Below are positions 1 to 9,786 of a stretch of 64,000 nt of DNA, in pieces (position 1 is the first letter of the stretch; each line of letters opens with the position of its first letter). The position numbers and the translations under genes are program-made. Origin of the DNA: Macrosoma leucophasiata (taxonomy: Eukaryota; Arthropoda; Insecta; Lepidoptera; Hedylidae); contig JAWQUS010000022.1 in NCBI GenBank assembly GCA_036365455.1, positions 2,356,001-2,420,000 on the forward strand, read 5' to 3'. Below the pieces are notes generated by a model. That model made no database searches, had not been told where the DNA came from, and was given only the letters and a program-made list of their open reading frames with translations.

Positions 1-254
1 ACTTTCAATGATACCAAAACCAGCCAGATACAAATACTACAGCCAAAGAGATTTTATTACAAGTTCATACATACTATAATGCGAAAAGACTTTTTCCCCA
101 ACCTTTTACAAAGTATATTGGTATAAGTATAATTTATAAGTTTATCAAGGTCAAAAATTATCTGAGAGACAAAGGAGAATGATACTGTTCCATACATTTC
201 TGGACCCAGGTACAAATAATCTCATTTTCAAATGACTATAAAATAAATATGGCT

Positions 255-515
255 ACTGGTGGTAGAGCTCCAGTGACGGAGCTCGCGGGCGTAGGCACCA
301 CCGCATTACCTAATATACTTGTCGTTAAATGGTAGTGTTCAGCACTATCGTGTTCCAATCAGGTGGTTATGTACGGCCCTGTAATATCCGGCACAGAGGT
401 ATAACACCTTAGGCCTCAGGAGTGGCAACGCATTTGCATTTTGACCTCTGGTCATTGTGTCGGTGTCTATAGGCTGTAGTCATCACTTAACATAAATGTG
501 AAAAGCATGCTCGGC
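255..515 (+). mobile_element. SINE A copy, 3' end degraded
   Basis: Starts with the family head ACTGGTGGTAGAGCTCC, followed by the conserved GAGCTCGCGGGCGTAGG, GGTAGTGTTCAGCAC and CTATAGGCTGCAGTCATCAC blocks. The usual CCATTACATAAAA tail is lost. It is one of about 30 full or partial copies in the window, the most abundant family here. No coding capacity. Confidence 0.85.
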
Positions 516-728
516 ATTTATTGAATTGCCAATAATTGAAGTATATGTGATCAGGTAAAAGTTGGATTAAATTGCTAATTGTTTATTAAATTACAAAACG
601 TACTGTGTAATGGGTTAATTAGTAACGATTTAACGGGCCCAAAGTCACCCGTCCCCTTTCATCTGTTTTTGTATGAATGAGTAACGTATTTACTCAATTC
701 TGTTATCTATATATAAGAATTATTTTCA

Positions 729-1090
729 ACTAGCTGTGCCCGCGACTTCGTCCACGTGAGAAAAAGATATGATTGTTCAGTATCTACCCGGACGAAATCG
801 TGGGCGCAGCTAGTATAAAAGTAGCCTAAGTTACTCCTTATTACATCAGCTACCTGCCAGTGAAAGTACCGTCAAAATTGGAGACACTCAAATTCTATGT
901 ATTTGTATGTAAGTATGTATGTATGGAGATAAAAGTAGCCTAAGTTACTCCTTATTACATCAGCTACCTACCCGTGGAGGTCCCGTCAAAGTCGGATACA
1001 CTCCAATTCTACTTATCTTCCAATTCTACTTCCATTTGTATGTAGGTATTTATTTATTAATGCATGGAGATAAAAGTAGCCTTCGTTTGG
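729..1090 (-). mobile_element. Helitron-like non-autonomous element, minus strand
   Basis: Begins ACTAGCTGTGCCCGCGACTT, the reverse complement of the lepidopteran Helitron 3' end, with the second facing end GGGCGCAGCTAGT at about 803-816. The body segment ATAAAAGTAGCCTAAGTTAC is present at 815 and again at 929, so part of the body is duplicated in tandem. Family knowledge: these elements end in a hairpin and CTAG, and insert between A and T. Confidence 0.75.
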
Positions 1091-1289
1091 CTGGGGATTA
1101 ATGCCCTTAGAGGCATCTATCCCCTTACTTAGACGTTATTTATATCAAGTAAAAAATATACGAATAAAAACCACGTTTATTGTATGCCCTCTTGGACCCC
1201 TTAACATTTTCATTTTCTAATTTATAGTAATTAATTTTGTCTTTAAAGCGGTATCAGAAATACATAATTTGTAAAAATGTTAGCTTTCT

Positions 1290-1740
1290 AGCTATCACTA
1301 TTTATGAGATACAGGCTGGTGACAGACAGACGGACGGGCGGACAGACAGCGGAGGATTAGTAATCCGTAGAGTTCGTTTTTAGCTTTTAGGTACGAAACC
1401 CCTTCAAAGCTAGAACTAAGATACAGAATAGCTTAAAAATATTCCATACGATTCTTTAAATTGACATAACTTTTTTATTTCTGAACCGATTCACATGAAA
1501 CAAACACTAAATGTTAAATTAAACTTACCACATTATATTAGTAAAACCGCTAATCGAATAAGCCGTTTCTGATATTAGCGTGCACAAACACACAGACAAA
1601 CATACATTTTTCCGGGATAAAAAGTACCCAGTGTTGTGCGCCAAAGGTTAAAGTATAATCATACCAAATTTCATTGTAATCGGACCGGTAGTTTTTCTGT
1701 GATGCTTGAACAAGCAGACAGACAGACAGACAAATATTTT
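1290..1740. repeat. Low-complexity interspersed repeats
   Basis: Contains GACAGACAGACGGACGGGCG at about 1321 and CAGACAGACAGACAGAC near 1716, simple motifs typical of the edges of insect interspersed repeats. The rest is AT-rich. No gene is seen; the short ORF at 1636 has no recognisable domain. Confidence 0.4.
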
Positions 1741-2185
1741 TCTAATCACATATTTGAGTTCGGTATCGATCTAGTAACATCCCCATGTATTTATTTTTTC
1801 AATATTTTTAATGTACAGAATTTACACTTTTTTTTCTTTCCATTTTACTTTAAAATAAAATAGAATTTACACTTCTACAGTTTTATTATAAGTATAGATA
1901 ATGTTTTATCTAAGCGACACCGTCAATCAAACACAACTGAGTTTCTCTGTAAACATAGACATTATTTAACACGTTGTCGATTTCTACAATGCACTCTAAA
2001 ATTACGAGATTAGGCCAAATATTTTTATAGAAGTTGAATTATTATTTCTTGACATGGCTCGGTGACGTTTGTCACTATTTAGAATTAAGAAATTTTATTT
2101 GAGAAAAAAAAAACTAGTCGGCCGAATTGAGAACCTTCTCGTTTTTTAACTCGGTTCAAAAGTAGGTATAGTTTTCTTTAGATAT
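1741..2185. other. AT-rich stretch, nothing recognised
   Basis: No repeat family of this window, RNA gene or convincing coding frame is visible. Confidence 0.4.
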
Positions 2186-2300
2186 ATAAATCAATTGCTG
2201 TTCGTTAGTCTCGCTAAGACTCGAGAACGGCTTTACTGATTTGGCTAATTTTGGTTTTGAACGATTTTTGGAAGTCCAGGGAAGGTTTAAAAGGTAAGAA
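2186..2300 (+). mobile_element. Helitron-like 5' segment
   Basis: TATAAATCAATTGCTGTTCG followed by TTAGTCTCGCTAAGACTCGAGAACGGC matches the 5' part of the elements at 55701 (plus) and 54683 (minus). The 3' CTAG end is missing, so this is a fragment. Confidence 0.65.
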
Positions 2301-2588
2301 AATATGAATCTTGATTTATGATCTTCACAACTACACCTTTTACAAAAAAAAACCGTGTGTGTACTTATGTAGGTACGCGCGTAAATATTTTTTTATTCAT
2401 ATTTATGAAGTGGCAACCCAAACTGCAGTATCCCAATTATGGAAAGTTTTGGTTCAACTTGGGAATCCTCCGGACAACCGGTTTTGTTTGCTTTACAAAC
2501 TTCTTTTTTTTCTCGCCTGCTCCGAATTTTATAATCCGTTTAATGTAATAAAGGTTTTCACATTGGTCAATAAATAATGGAGATTACC

Positions 2589-2870
2589 TTTTTTATGTAA
2601 TGGAAGGGGCAAACAAGCGTGCTGTTCAAATTGATGTTAAGTGATGACTGCAGCGTATAGACACTTACATAAAGACCAAGATCAAAATGCAGATGCGTTA
2701 CCACTCCTGAGGTCTAAGGTGTTATGTCTCTGCCGGAAATTACAGGAACGTGCTTTACCACCTGACCGGAACACGATAGTGCTGAACACAACCATTTAGC
2801 GGCAAGTATATTAGGTAATGCGGTGGTGCCTACGACCGCGAGCTTCGTCACTGGAGCTCTACCACCAGTA
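2589..2870 (-). mobile_element. SINE A copy, near full length, minus strand
   Basis: Runs from TTTTTTATGTAATGG (reverse of the A-tail) to ACCACCAGTA (reverse of the head). It is followed directly by a plus-strand SINE A tail, giving a foldback arrangement. Confidence 0.9.
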
Positions 2871-2871
2871 A

Positions 2872-2972
2872 AGTGACCTCTCGTTTTTGTGTTATGTCTA
2901 TAGGCTGCAATCATCATTTAACATCCATGTGAACTGCATGTTGAGATGACACACACGCATTACATAAAAAAA
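2872..2972 (+). mobile_element. SINE A 3' fragment in inverted orientation
   Basis: Starts at the internal GACCTCT position of the family and ends CATTACATAAAAAAA. It abuts the minus-strand copy at 2589-2870 with no spacer, so the pair could be one insertion with an inverted 5' part. Confidence 0.8.
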
Positions 2973-3029
2973 TTAAAACATCCTATTGCTGTTTAAAAAA
3001 TAACTTATTGAAACTTTTAGCGTGTTTTT

Positions 3030-3170
3030 GTTTATTGTATGATTCATATCATCTCTCTCTCTTCAACACGATGTGTGCGAAAGAAGCGACTAATGGGAAG
3101 CATGGTTGCGGTTTTCGATTTACATATCCGCCATTTTAAATCTATTTTTATGGAAAATAACTTTGTTTGT
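3030..3170 (+). repeat. Local duplication, copy 1
   Basis: A segment containing CAACACGATGTGTGCGAAAG and TACATATCCGCCATTTT recurs at 3478-3615 with small differences. The two copies flank a minus-strand SINE A, which suggests a duplication involving that insertion. Confidence 0.8.
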
Positions 3171-3175
3171 GACGA

Positions 3176-3440
3176 GTTTTTTTTTATGTAATGGAATTGG
3201 CAAACAAGCATGCAGTTTACATTGATGTTAAGTGAGGACTGCAGCCTATAGACAGATGTGTTATCACTCCTGAGGCCTAAGGTGTTATTCCTCCGTGCCG
3301 GAAATTACAGGGCCGTACATTACTACCTGACCGGAACACGATAGTGCTGAACACTACCATTTAGCGGCAAGTATATAAGGTAATGCGGTGGTGCCTACGC
3401 CCGCGAGCTCCGTCACTGGAGCTCTACTCTACCACCAGTA
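3176..3440 (-). mobile_element. SINE A copy, minus strand
   Basis: T-run then ATGTAATGGAATTGGCAAAC at the left, ACCACCAGTA at the right. Lies between the two copies of the local duplication. Confidence 0.9.
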
Positions 3441-3477
3441 GAAATAAAAAAAACCTCATTGATACTTCTTGCTTGTT

Positions 3478-3615
3478 GTTGTTGATTCATATCGTCTCTC
3501 TCCTTTCAACACGATGTGTGCGAAAGAAACGACTAATGGGAAACATGATTGCGGTTTTAGTTTTACATATCCGCCATTTTTAATCTATTTTTATGGAAAA
3601 TAACTTTGTTTGTGT
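3478..3615 (+). repeat. Local duplication, copy 2
   Basis: Second copy of the segment at 3030-3170. Both end with TTATGGAAAATAACTTTGTT. Confidence 0.8.
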
Positions 3616-3619
3616 CGAA

Positions 3620-4220
3620 GCCAGTTGTAATGGGTTAAAACGTCATGGGTTAAAATTTATTGGTTATGAATTTAATTTCTTTATGGAACCGTTTATAAGA
3701 TGGAACTTACTAGACATTCTGGTGATCAGTGACACGTTAATATTTTTATTTTTCGCTTTAATAGCTTAAGACCCCGCTCCAGAATAATTTTGTTCATTCA
3801 GATATGCTGCAAACCTATTTTTTACGCATATTTATAATCTACTGAATATATGTCCACTAGGTTGCTGATCAAAAATGGCCGCAAGCATTTTTTTTTTTTT
3901 TAAACAAGATTTTTTTAAATCTGTTTTTTAATAAGATATCGTCCACCTCACGGCAATATGTATAAAGACTCAAGAAAAATCACGTCTGCCGTTGCGCACT
4001 TGGCCGCCCCTACGTATTTTCGTTCCGCCCCGATTACTTTTTACGTCCATCACGTAGGTATATATAATATAAATCATCTACAAAATAGTCCGAACGAGGA
4101 TTAAATAAACATTTGGTTTAGAAAGGTGAGCCCGTTCTTAAGTTATAGAATTACAACCAAAAGTGGTATTTGATTTTTATATAATATTATTAATATAATT
4201 GTATTTGATATAATCTTTAA
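3620..4220. other. AT-rich stretch, nothing recognised
   Basis: Contains a long T-run near 3888. No coding frame or RNA gene is visible and no match to the repeat families of the window was noticed. Confidence 0.35.
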
Positions 4221-4225
4221 TATAT

Positions 4226-4400
4226 ATAAATCTCGTGTCACAATGTTTGTCCTCAATGGACTCCTAAACCACTTAACCGATTATAATAAAATTCGCACAC
4301 CATGTGCAGTTCGATCCAACTTGAGAGATAGGATAGCTTACATCACGCTAAGACTAATAGGAGCAGAGCAGCGCGGGCGAAGCCGGGGCGGGCCGCTAGT
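4226..4400 (+). mobile_element. Helitron-like element, about 175 bp
   Basis: Starts near TATAAATCTCGTGTCACAAT and ends GCGGGCGAAGCCGGGG...GCCGCTAGT. It sits directly before a LINE R fragment. Confidence 0.75.
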
Positions 4401-4433
4401 ATTTAGATGAAACACAATTATATCATAATGAAA

Positions 4434-4735
4434 AAAAAAGGCATGCTCCAATGGTTCGGGCATATAGAAAGAATGTCGAATGAGCGAATGACTAAACAGA
4501 TATACAATGTGAATGTGGATGGTTGCAGAGGCCCAGGAAGACCAAGACTGACCTACCATGACCAAATAGGTCGAGTTCTGTCTGATGGTGGGGAAGTCTT
4601 AGAAATCGGCGTGCATGTATGTAGAGAATGACAAAGGTAGACGAGGCACGAGAGGTTTGTCAGGACCGGAATATCTGGCGCTCTACGCTCTCTGCCTACC
4701 CCGTTAGGGACCTGGCGTGAAGTTACGTACATACA
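4434..4735 (+). pseudogene. LINE R: C-terminal fragment of non-LTR retrotransposon ORF2
   Basis: The plus frame reads a C-terminal ORF2 segment with MLQWFGHIERMSNERMTKQI followed by GRPR and DQIGRVLSDGG. This motif series is typical of the region downstream of the reverse transcriptase domain in insect endonuclease-reverse transcriptase LINEs, possibly RTE-like, though I cannot place the clade. The frame breaks after the DGG motif near 4593, and the remainder (matching RRACM..DEAREVCQDR in other copies) is out of frame. It ends with CTCTGCCTACCCCGTTAGGG and a TACATACATA tail. Copies at 23203, 46808, 47295 and 57495 have the same end. It is 5'-truncated and not functional. Confidence 0.8.
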
Positions 4736-4751
4736 TAATATATTATTATCT

Positions 4752-4918
4752 AGGTGCTACAATATGGGGTTCTTAAAAAATGGTGTCAGAAGAGTCCTTC
4801 AGGGCTGGCAGCGCGTTGGCAACTCCCCTGGTCTTGCAAATGTTCATAGGCGACGGAGACCACTTTCCATCAGGTGGCCCGTTTGCTTGTCTGTCAACCT
4901 TCAGAAATAAAAAAAAAT
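4752..4918 (+). mobile_element. LINE K 3' end, 5'-truncated copy
   Basis: Matches the last about 165 bp of the long LINE at 48783-52535: GGTGCTACAATATGGGGTTC, the GCAGCGCGTTGGCAACTCCC block, then TCAGGTGGCCCGTTTGCTTG and an A-rich tail. Confidence 0.85.
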
Positions 4919-5188
4919 CGTTACTAATTATTAACACTAAATGCAATAATACTTAATTATTATGAAAAGATATGTTCGTACTGTAGATTAATTATCACAA
5001 GGTCAACAGACTTGACCAGACTATAATTGTCTTTACGGAGCCAAATAATACTTAATGCTACGCAATAGAGAGGTGTAACTAAGCCAAAAAAATGGTACCA
5101 CGTAAATAGACACACCGTGGGCGGGGCTTAAAAAGGACACACCGCAGCGGGTCAGGTTTTTTTTTTTGGGTTCTGTAGTAAACAAGGA

Positions 5189-5280
5189 ACATTTAGACCT
5201 CTGGTTTTTATGTAGATGTCTATAGGCTGCAGTCATCACTTAACACCAATGTGAGCTGTATGCGTGTTCACCAGCTTCAA
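5189..5280 (+). mobile_element. SINE A 3' fragment
   Basis: Covers GACCTCTGG through CTATAGGCTGCAGTCATCAC to the degraded tail. Confidence 0.75.
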
Positions 5281-5301
5281 TTCATTCTAAATCTATACAT
5301 C

Positions 5302-5575
5302 TATACAATTAAATAAAATTGGAGTCTGTTTGTAATATTAAAATAACCGCTTTTTACTAAATGCATATGTATACATGGTACATATACCAAAACATTTTTT
5401 TTTTTTAATTTTTGTCTGTTTGTCTGTCTGTTTGGCGGGGCTAATCTAGGGAACGGCTGGCCCAATTTTGACGGGATTTTCACTGGCAGATAGCTGATGT
5501 GATAAGGAGTAACTTGGGCTACTTTTATACTAGATTCGCCCACAACTTTGTCCGGGTAGATACTGAACAATAATA
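5302..5575 (+). mobile_element. Helitron-like element, 3' terminus lost
   Basis: TACAATTAAATAAAATTGGAG start, AACCGCTTTTTACTAAATGC, GGGAACGGCTGG and GGAGTAACTTGGGCTAC blocks as in the copy at 19362. It ends within the first internal hairpin (CTTTGTCCGGGTAGATACTG). Confidence 0.75.
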
Positions 5576-5892
5576 GTTAATAATAATAAAAATTAAAAAA
5601 ACAGAGAAGCAAGCGTATTTCATGCGTCATTTTTACACGTTTTTCTGCCTTCTATCTGAATATTAATAAAAATAGTTACGTACATATGTTTTGTCACTCT
5701 TGATGACTAAGTACCTATTTATGTATATAAATAATACATATTAACTTGATCCGGTTTCCCTAACTTTTCGCACATGGACGGTAATTGGAATGGTCAAGAC
5801 AATAAAAAATTACGCAAAGCCGTGGCATTAATAATGTATAATAACTGTGACTAATGACTATTTATAAATGTGTTTTTGTTTTATCAGTACGC

Positions 5893-6085
5893 TGTTTCAC
5901 TCACAGCCCGACAGTAGGTATAAACTTGTGTCGTGGGTGCCGTTGTACACATACAACAAATACACAAACACCCAGATTTGATACAAAAATCTGTAGGCCT
6001 TACAAACATTTGTCTCGGTGCGGGGATCGAACCCGCGACCCTTCAAATCAAACGGTCATCTCACACCGCTGGACCAACCGGGTCG
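5893..6085 (-). mobile_element. SINE D, tRNA-derived SINE, minus strand
   Basis: Read on the minus strand it starts with a tRNA-like head: an A-box-like TTGGTCCAGCGGTGTGAGA and a B box GGTTCGATCCC, followed by a body ending in GGCTGTGAGTG. Copies of the same family lie at 14340, 19672 and 33685. Known of such heads: they are RNA polymerase III promoters. No protein is encoded. Confidence 0.8.
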
Positions 6086-6236
6086 AAATGTTTATGTAAT
6101 TGTTATGTAATTTAGCAAACAAGCATGCAGTTCATAGATATGGTACTTCAGCATTACTAGGTCTAGATTTTTCTGAACCTGCAATTCGGAGCTCAAATTA
6201 AAAGGAATGAATTAACGAGACACATTTTCTTAACGG

Positions 6237-6400
6237 AACTTCACGCGCATAGCCTGAAGGGGTAGGTAGGGGTAAATGCATACATTAAAGCATACACGAT
6301 TGGCCGGTAACAGCAGGCTCGCCACATGTTGCCTATTGACATCTCCAGGCACATTACCAAACTTCAACGTACTGGGAAACTGCAAAAAATCCAATAAAAT
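6237..6400 (-). mobile_element. SINE C fragment, minus strand
   Basis: Degraded 3' half of the SINE C family: GGGGTAGG, AAATGCATACATT, ACACGATTGGCCGGTAAC and ATTACCAAACTTC in the usual order. The tRNA-like head is missing. Confidence 0.65.
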
Positions 6401-6409
6401 CAAGGAAAT

Positions 6410-6640
6410 AAATTAGAATTATAATAACGGGTCTAAAACTGATCCTTGTGGGACACCTATATTCATATTTAACCTTATAGGTAATACCTACAATATTGGT
6501 TGACTTAGTTTTTTCCTACTATTTAAAACTAGATTAGACTTAACTGATTTGCCCCTGAAGATCATTGTTCTCATACTTCTATATTATATTGTATGGTAAA
6601 CACATTAGTCAAATGCTTTTGAGAGATCCATAAAAAGGGG
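6410..6640 (-). pseudogene. Decayed LINE reverse transcriptase fragment
   Basis: On the minus strand the sequence at about 6610-6640 reads MDLSKAFD, which is RT motif A of non-LTR elements. That at about 6413-6455 reads GVPQGSVLDPLL, the next conserved RT motif. Spacing (about 170 bp) is close to what is expected between these motifs. Stops and frame breaks lie between them, so it is dead. The elements around it (SINE C on one side, SINE A on the other) are unrelated insertions. Clade not determinable. Confidence 0.65.
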
Positions 6641-6831
6641 TAAAGATAAAATCACCATTATGTATACTGAAGTGAAAAGGGAAAAGAAGTCTGATGTTTT
6701 CATAGATGATTAATACGAAAGAGAAAAGAGAGCCATAAGTGAAGGGATAGATCACAGAGATAATATATATATACATCACAGATAGATCGCAGAGATAATA
6801 TGAGACGTGACGAAAACTGTATTTTACTCTA

Positions 6832-6952
6832 TTTGCCGCCAAATGGTAGTGTTCAGTACTATTGTGTTCCGATTAGATGGTAATGTATGGTCTCGTAATA
6901 ACTATCACTAAGACATAATTACTAAGGTCTCAGGGGTGGCAACGCATCTGCA
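6832..6952 (+). mobile_element. SINE A internal fragment
   Basis: Covers GCCGCCAAATGGTAGTGTTC through GGCAACGCATCTGCATT; both ends missing. Confidence 0.75.
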
Positions 6953-7004
6953 TTAAAAAAAAATATAATAAAAAATGTATTTATTGACAAGAAAATTCTA
7001 TTCT

Positions 7005-7517
7005 ATTCTATAATAACACTACGTATAGAATGGACACTTCGACGTCCCCCTGATTTCCCCGCCTCACCTAACCTCCTCCCCTCTTATGGGTGACGTTTGG
7101 TATTCTCTACGCGGTACGCACACAGGTGCACGTGTAAATAGTCAAACGTCACTGATTGATGTCCGTGTAATAGAGACCAATTTTTTTTATTTTATTTATG
7201 TTCTGGAAGTGGCAAACAAGCATGCAGTTCACATTGATGTTAAGTGATGACTGCAGCCTATAGACACCCACACAAAGACCAAGGTCAAAATGCAGATGCG
7301 TTGCCACTCCTGAGGCCTAAGGTGTTATGCCTCTGTGCCGGAAATTACAGGGCCGTACATTACCACCTGACCGGAACACGATAGTGCTTAACACTACCAT
7401 TTAGCGGCAAGTATATTAGGTAATGCGGTGGTGCCTAAGCCCGCGAGCTCCGTCACTGGAGCTCTACCACCAGTAAAAATTAAGCGTTTGTATGGAATTT
7501 TGGCGGAGTGTCCGCGG
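7005..7517 (-). repeat. Family B copy, split by a SINE A insertion
   Basis: Left part 7005-7172 (AGAATGGACACTTCGACGTC to TAATAGAGACCAA) and right part 7478-7517 (AAGCGTTTGTATGGAATTTT to GGCGGAGTGTCC) join into one Family B copy once the SINE A at 7176-7475 is removed. Intact copies at 8205, 15129, 24424 and 38851 show the uninterrupted order. Element class unknown; the ends GGACACTCCGCC and GGACACTTCGAC form an imperfect inverted repeat. Confidence 0.8.
7176..7475 (-). mobile_element. SINE A copy inserted in Family B
   Basis: Full-length minus copy, from the T-run and ATGTTCTGGAAGTGGCAAAC to ACCACCAGTA. No clear target-site duplication was found. Confidence 0.9.
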
Positions 7518-7631
7518 TGTGGCGCAAACCAACAACTAGAACAAACTAGATTGAAAACCGTACTTTCCTTACATAAAAAAATTGAAACTTTTGCCTCTGT
7601 ATCAGAAATTACGTTGCCGTATTATTACCAT

Positions 7632-8004
7632 GAAGCGCGCATGACCCAGCGGCTGGTGTAGATCGTAAGCGATCTGCTCGGTTAAGCACTACGGGCGCGG
7701 TCGGGTAGTGTGATGGGTGACAGCTAGTGGCAAATTAAATGCGCGTTTCCGTGCTTCGGAGGGCACGTTAAGCTGTCGGTCCCGGTTGCTATCGATGGAT
7801 AGCAGTCGTTAAACCTTGTCGGAGGCCTTATGGGTTTGAAAAAGCATCTGACAGTGGGTTGGCCACTAACCCACCCACCTCCACCAATCCGCATTGGAGC
7901 AGCGTGGTGGAGTAAGCTCCAGGCCTCCCCCCAAAAAGGGGAGAGACTCGTGCCCAATAGTGGGACGTATAATGGGTTGCCATTATTATTATTATTATTG
8001 TTAT
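7632..8004 (+). mobile_element. 5S-SINE: SINE with a 5S rRNA-like head
   Basis: The first about 100 bp contain GATCGTAAGCGATC, GGTTAAGCACTACGGGCGCGG and GATGGGTGAC in the same order and spacing as the internal promoter (A box, intermediate element, C box) of animal 5S rRNA genes. The body continues to GGAGCAGCGTGGTGGAGTAA and GTGGGACGTATAATGGG, then an ATT microsatellite tail. Further copies lie at 12172, 31240, 39328 and 42955 (all minus). The similarity is from recalled 5S features, not an alignment. Confidence 0.75.
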
Positions 8005-8006
8005 TA

Positions 8007-8066
8007 CCATCTTACCGGAACGCGGTAGTGCTGATCACTGCCATTTTCGGCAAGTAAATTAGGTCT
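8007..8066 (-). mobile_element. SINE A internal fragment, minus strand
   Basis: Reads CATCTTACCGGAACGCGGTA and GGCAAGTAAATTAGGT, diverged from the family. Lies just after the tail of the 5S-SINE. Confidence 0.6.
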
Positions 8067-8204
8067 TCTTTTCGAGTCAGCGACTTGGCTTAAATTTTGT
8101 CAGCCCAATATTTTGCCACAGCAATTCCTTTATCGTTCGCGGTCCTTAAATCCTCCAAAGTACAAGAATTGGGATAGAGCTGGCATTGGAGCATGAGTTG
8201 CATG

Positions 8205-8412
8205 GCTTGGACACTCCGCCAAAATTCCATACAAACGCTTGATTTGGTCTCTATTACACAGACATCAATCAGTGACGTGTATTTACACGTGTGCGTAGCA
8301 CGTAGAAAATACCAACGGTCACCCATAAGAGGGGAGGAGGTTGGGTGATGCGGGAAAATCGGGCGGGACGTCGAAGTGTCCATTCTATCCGTAGTATTAT
8401 TACATATTCTCT
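8205..8412 (+). repeat. Family B copy
   Basis: GGACACTCCGCCAAAATTCC through CAGTGACGTGTATTTACACG and CATAAGAGGGGAGGAGG to the GTAGTATTATTACATATTCT end. The overlapping ORFs on the minus strand are repeat shadow, not a gene. Confidence 0.8.
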
Positions 8413-8775
8413 GGTTTGGGCTAGGGCTCCGCAGTCGCAATGCTCCATAGACGGAGAGAGAAAACCCCAGTTGCACAAGTTAGTAGATTAGGTAAAGCAG
8501 TAGTATGTACACTCTCCAACTCTGTTAATAGAACTGTAGCACAAGTAAAAGTAGAAAATGTTTTTACCGATATTAATTCCACGAACATTGCTACTTATTT
8601 ATTACAGTGAGTAGCAGGTAATTAGCTTAAGGCGAATGCATGCGCAGCTGTCATATTTATTTTTTAAAGATTTTTTGCAAAAATAAACTATTTGAAAACA
8701 GGAAACATGATTTCCTACGATTTGCGTGTTCAGAACACCATTTTCTAGATTCTTAAGCGTTACCAAGCAGTTAAA

Positions 8776-8953
8776 TCTATAATATAAAAATAAGTCGGGT
8801 TTTCCTTCCTGACGCTATAACACCAGAACGCACGAACCAATTTCCACAGTTTTGCATTGGAAAGGCTCCGTGAGGCTTATAGCAAAGAAAATTCAGGAAA
8901 AAAATATTTATAAAACTATATCTACGCGGGCGAAACCGCGGGCAACAGCTAGT
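8776..8953 (+). mobile_element. Helitron-like element, 178 bp, complete ends
   Basis: 5' end TCTATAATATAAAAATAAG, body CCTGACGCTATAACACCAG, 3' hairpin CGCGGGCGAAACCGCGGGC then AACAGCTAGT. Confidence 0.85.
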
Positions 8954-9029
8954 CTATTATAAATATAATATTTCTTAACTTTGGAACGCAGTTATTATTT
9001 GTACAAATGAAGAGAAAATGGTAATGGTT

Positions 9030-9110
9030 TTAAGAATAAGAATAAGAATAAGAATAAGTTTATTTTTTTTGATACACACAATGCATCAACAAGGCAATAA
9101 ATAATAGAGA
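9030..9110 (-). repeat. LINE tail with AAGAAT microsatellite
   Basis: AGAATAAGAATAAGAATAAG followed by TTTATTTTTT; this is the reverse of an AATAAA-type end plus repeats, as in other insect LINE 3' ends with short tandem tails. Confidence 0.5.
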
Positions 9111-9369
9111 TAGCAAAAAGAGATCATAAATGACAACATATTATATTTAAGTAACTACGATAACGTATACCTATACCTGTAGAGATAATTATTACCTATG
9201 GCATGATGCATGTATGAGACCAAAAAAAAATGGCACCCACCTCAGCTAATTGCTGTAGTTGGCACTACAGCGCTGGTATTCTGGTGGGGCCGTGAGTGAC
9301 ATTGCGAACCACAAGTCGCCCAAATTATGTGATAAATACCTACATAAGAGAAAGTTGTTCCACTTCACA

Positions 9370-9761
9370 TTTTATAACATCACGGTACGGGGACGAAGTC
9401 ATGGGCACAGCTAGTGTTTAATAATATAATAAAAGGATTCAGGTTTTTTATTGATGGTTTATATGAATAAAAATGAAAATCGAGGATGCCTACATTAAAT
9501 ATTTTTACAAAAAGAAAAAAAAAAGAAAAAACTGACCGGGGGCGATTAAAGAAGAATATGTGAAATAAAAAAAAATCCAATTTTTGGAATTTTTGTCTGT
9601 CAGTCCAGCACGCTACAACTTCAAAACCACTCACGATATGAACTCAGTTGTCGCAGGTGGATACATAAAACGAATTTAAATTAACTATTTTTATAAGTCT
9701 ACAATTGAAGTTACCACAAGATAAGCGAAAAACCGCCGAAGTGCCGCGGGCAACAGCTAGT
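9370..9761 (+). mobile_element. Two Helitron-like 3' ends
   Basis: One end at 9390-9414 (GGGGACGAAGTCATGGGCAC AGCTAG) and another at 9736-9761 (GCCGCGGGCAACAGCTAG). The material between is AT-rich and may be the body of the second element. Confidence 0.6.
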
Positions 9762-9786
9762 TTGCAACTATATACTTAAATTATTG

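Noticed and set aside
8090..8476. 128-codon minus-strand ORF
   Set aside because: It covers Family B in antisense; the same frame is broken in other Family B copies.
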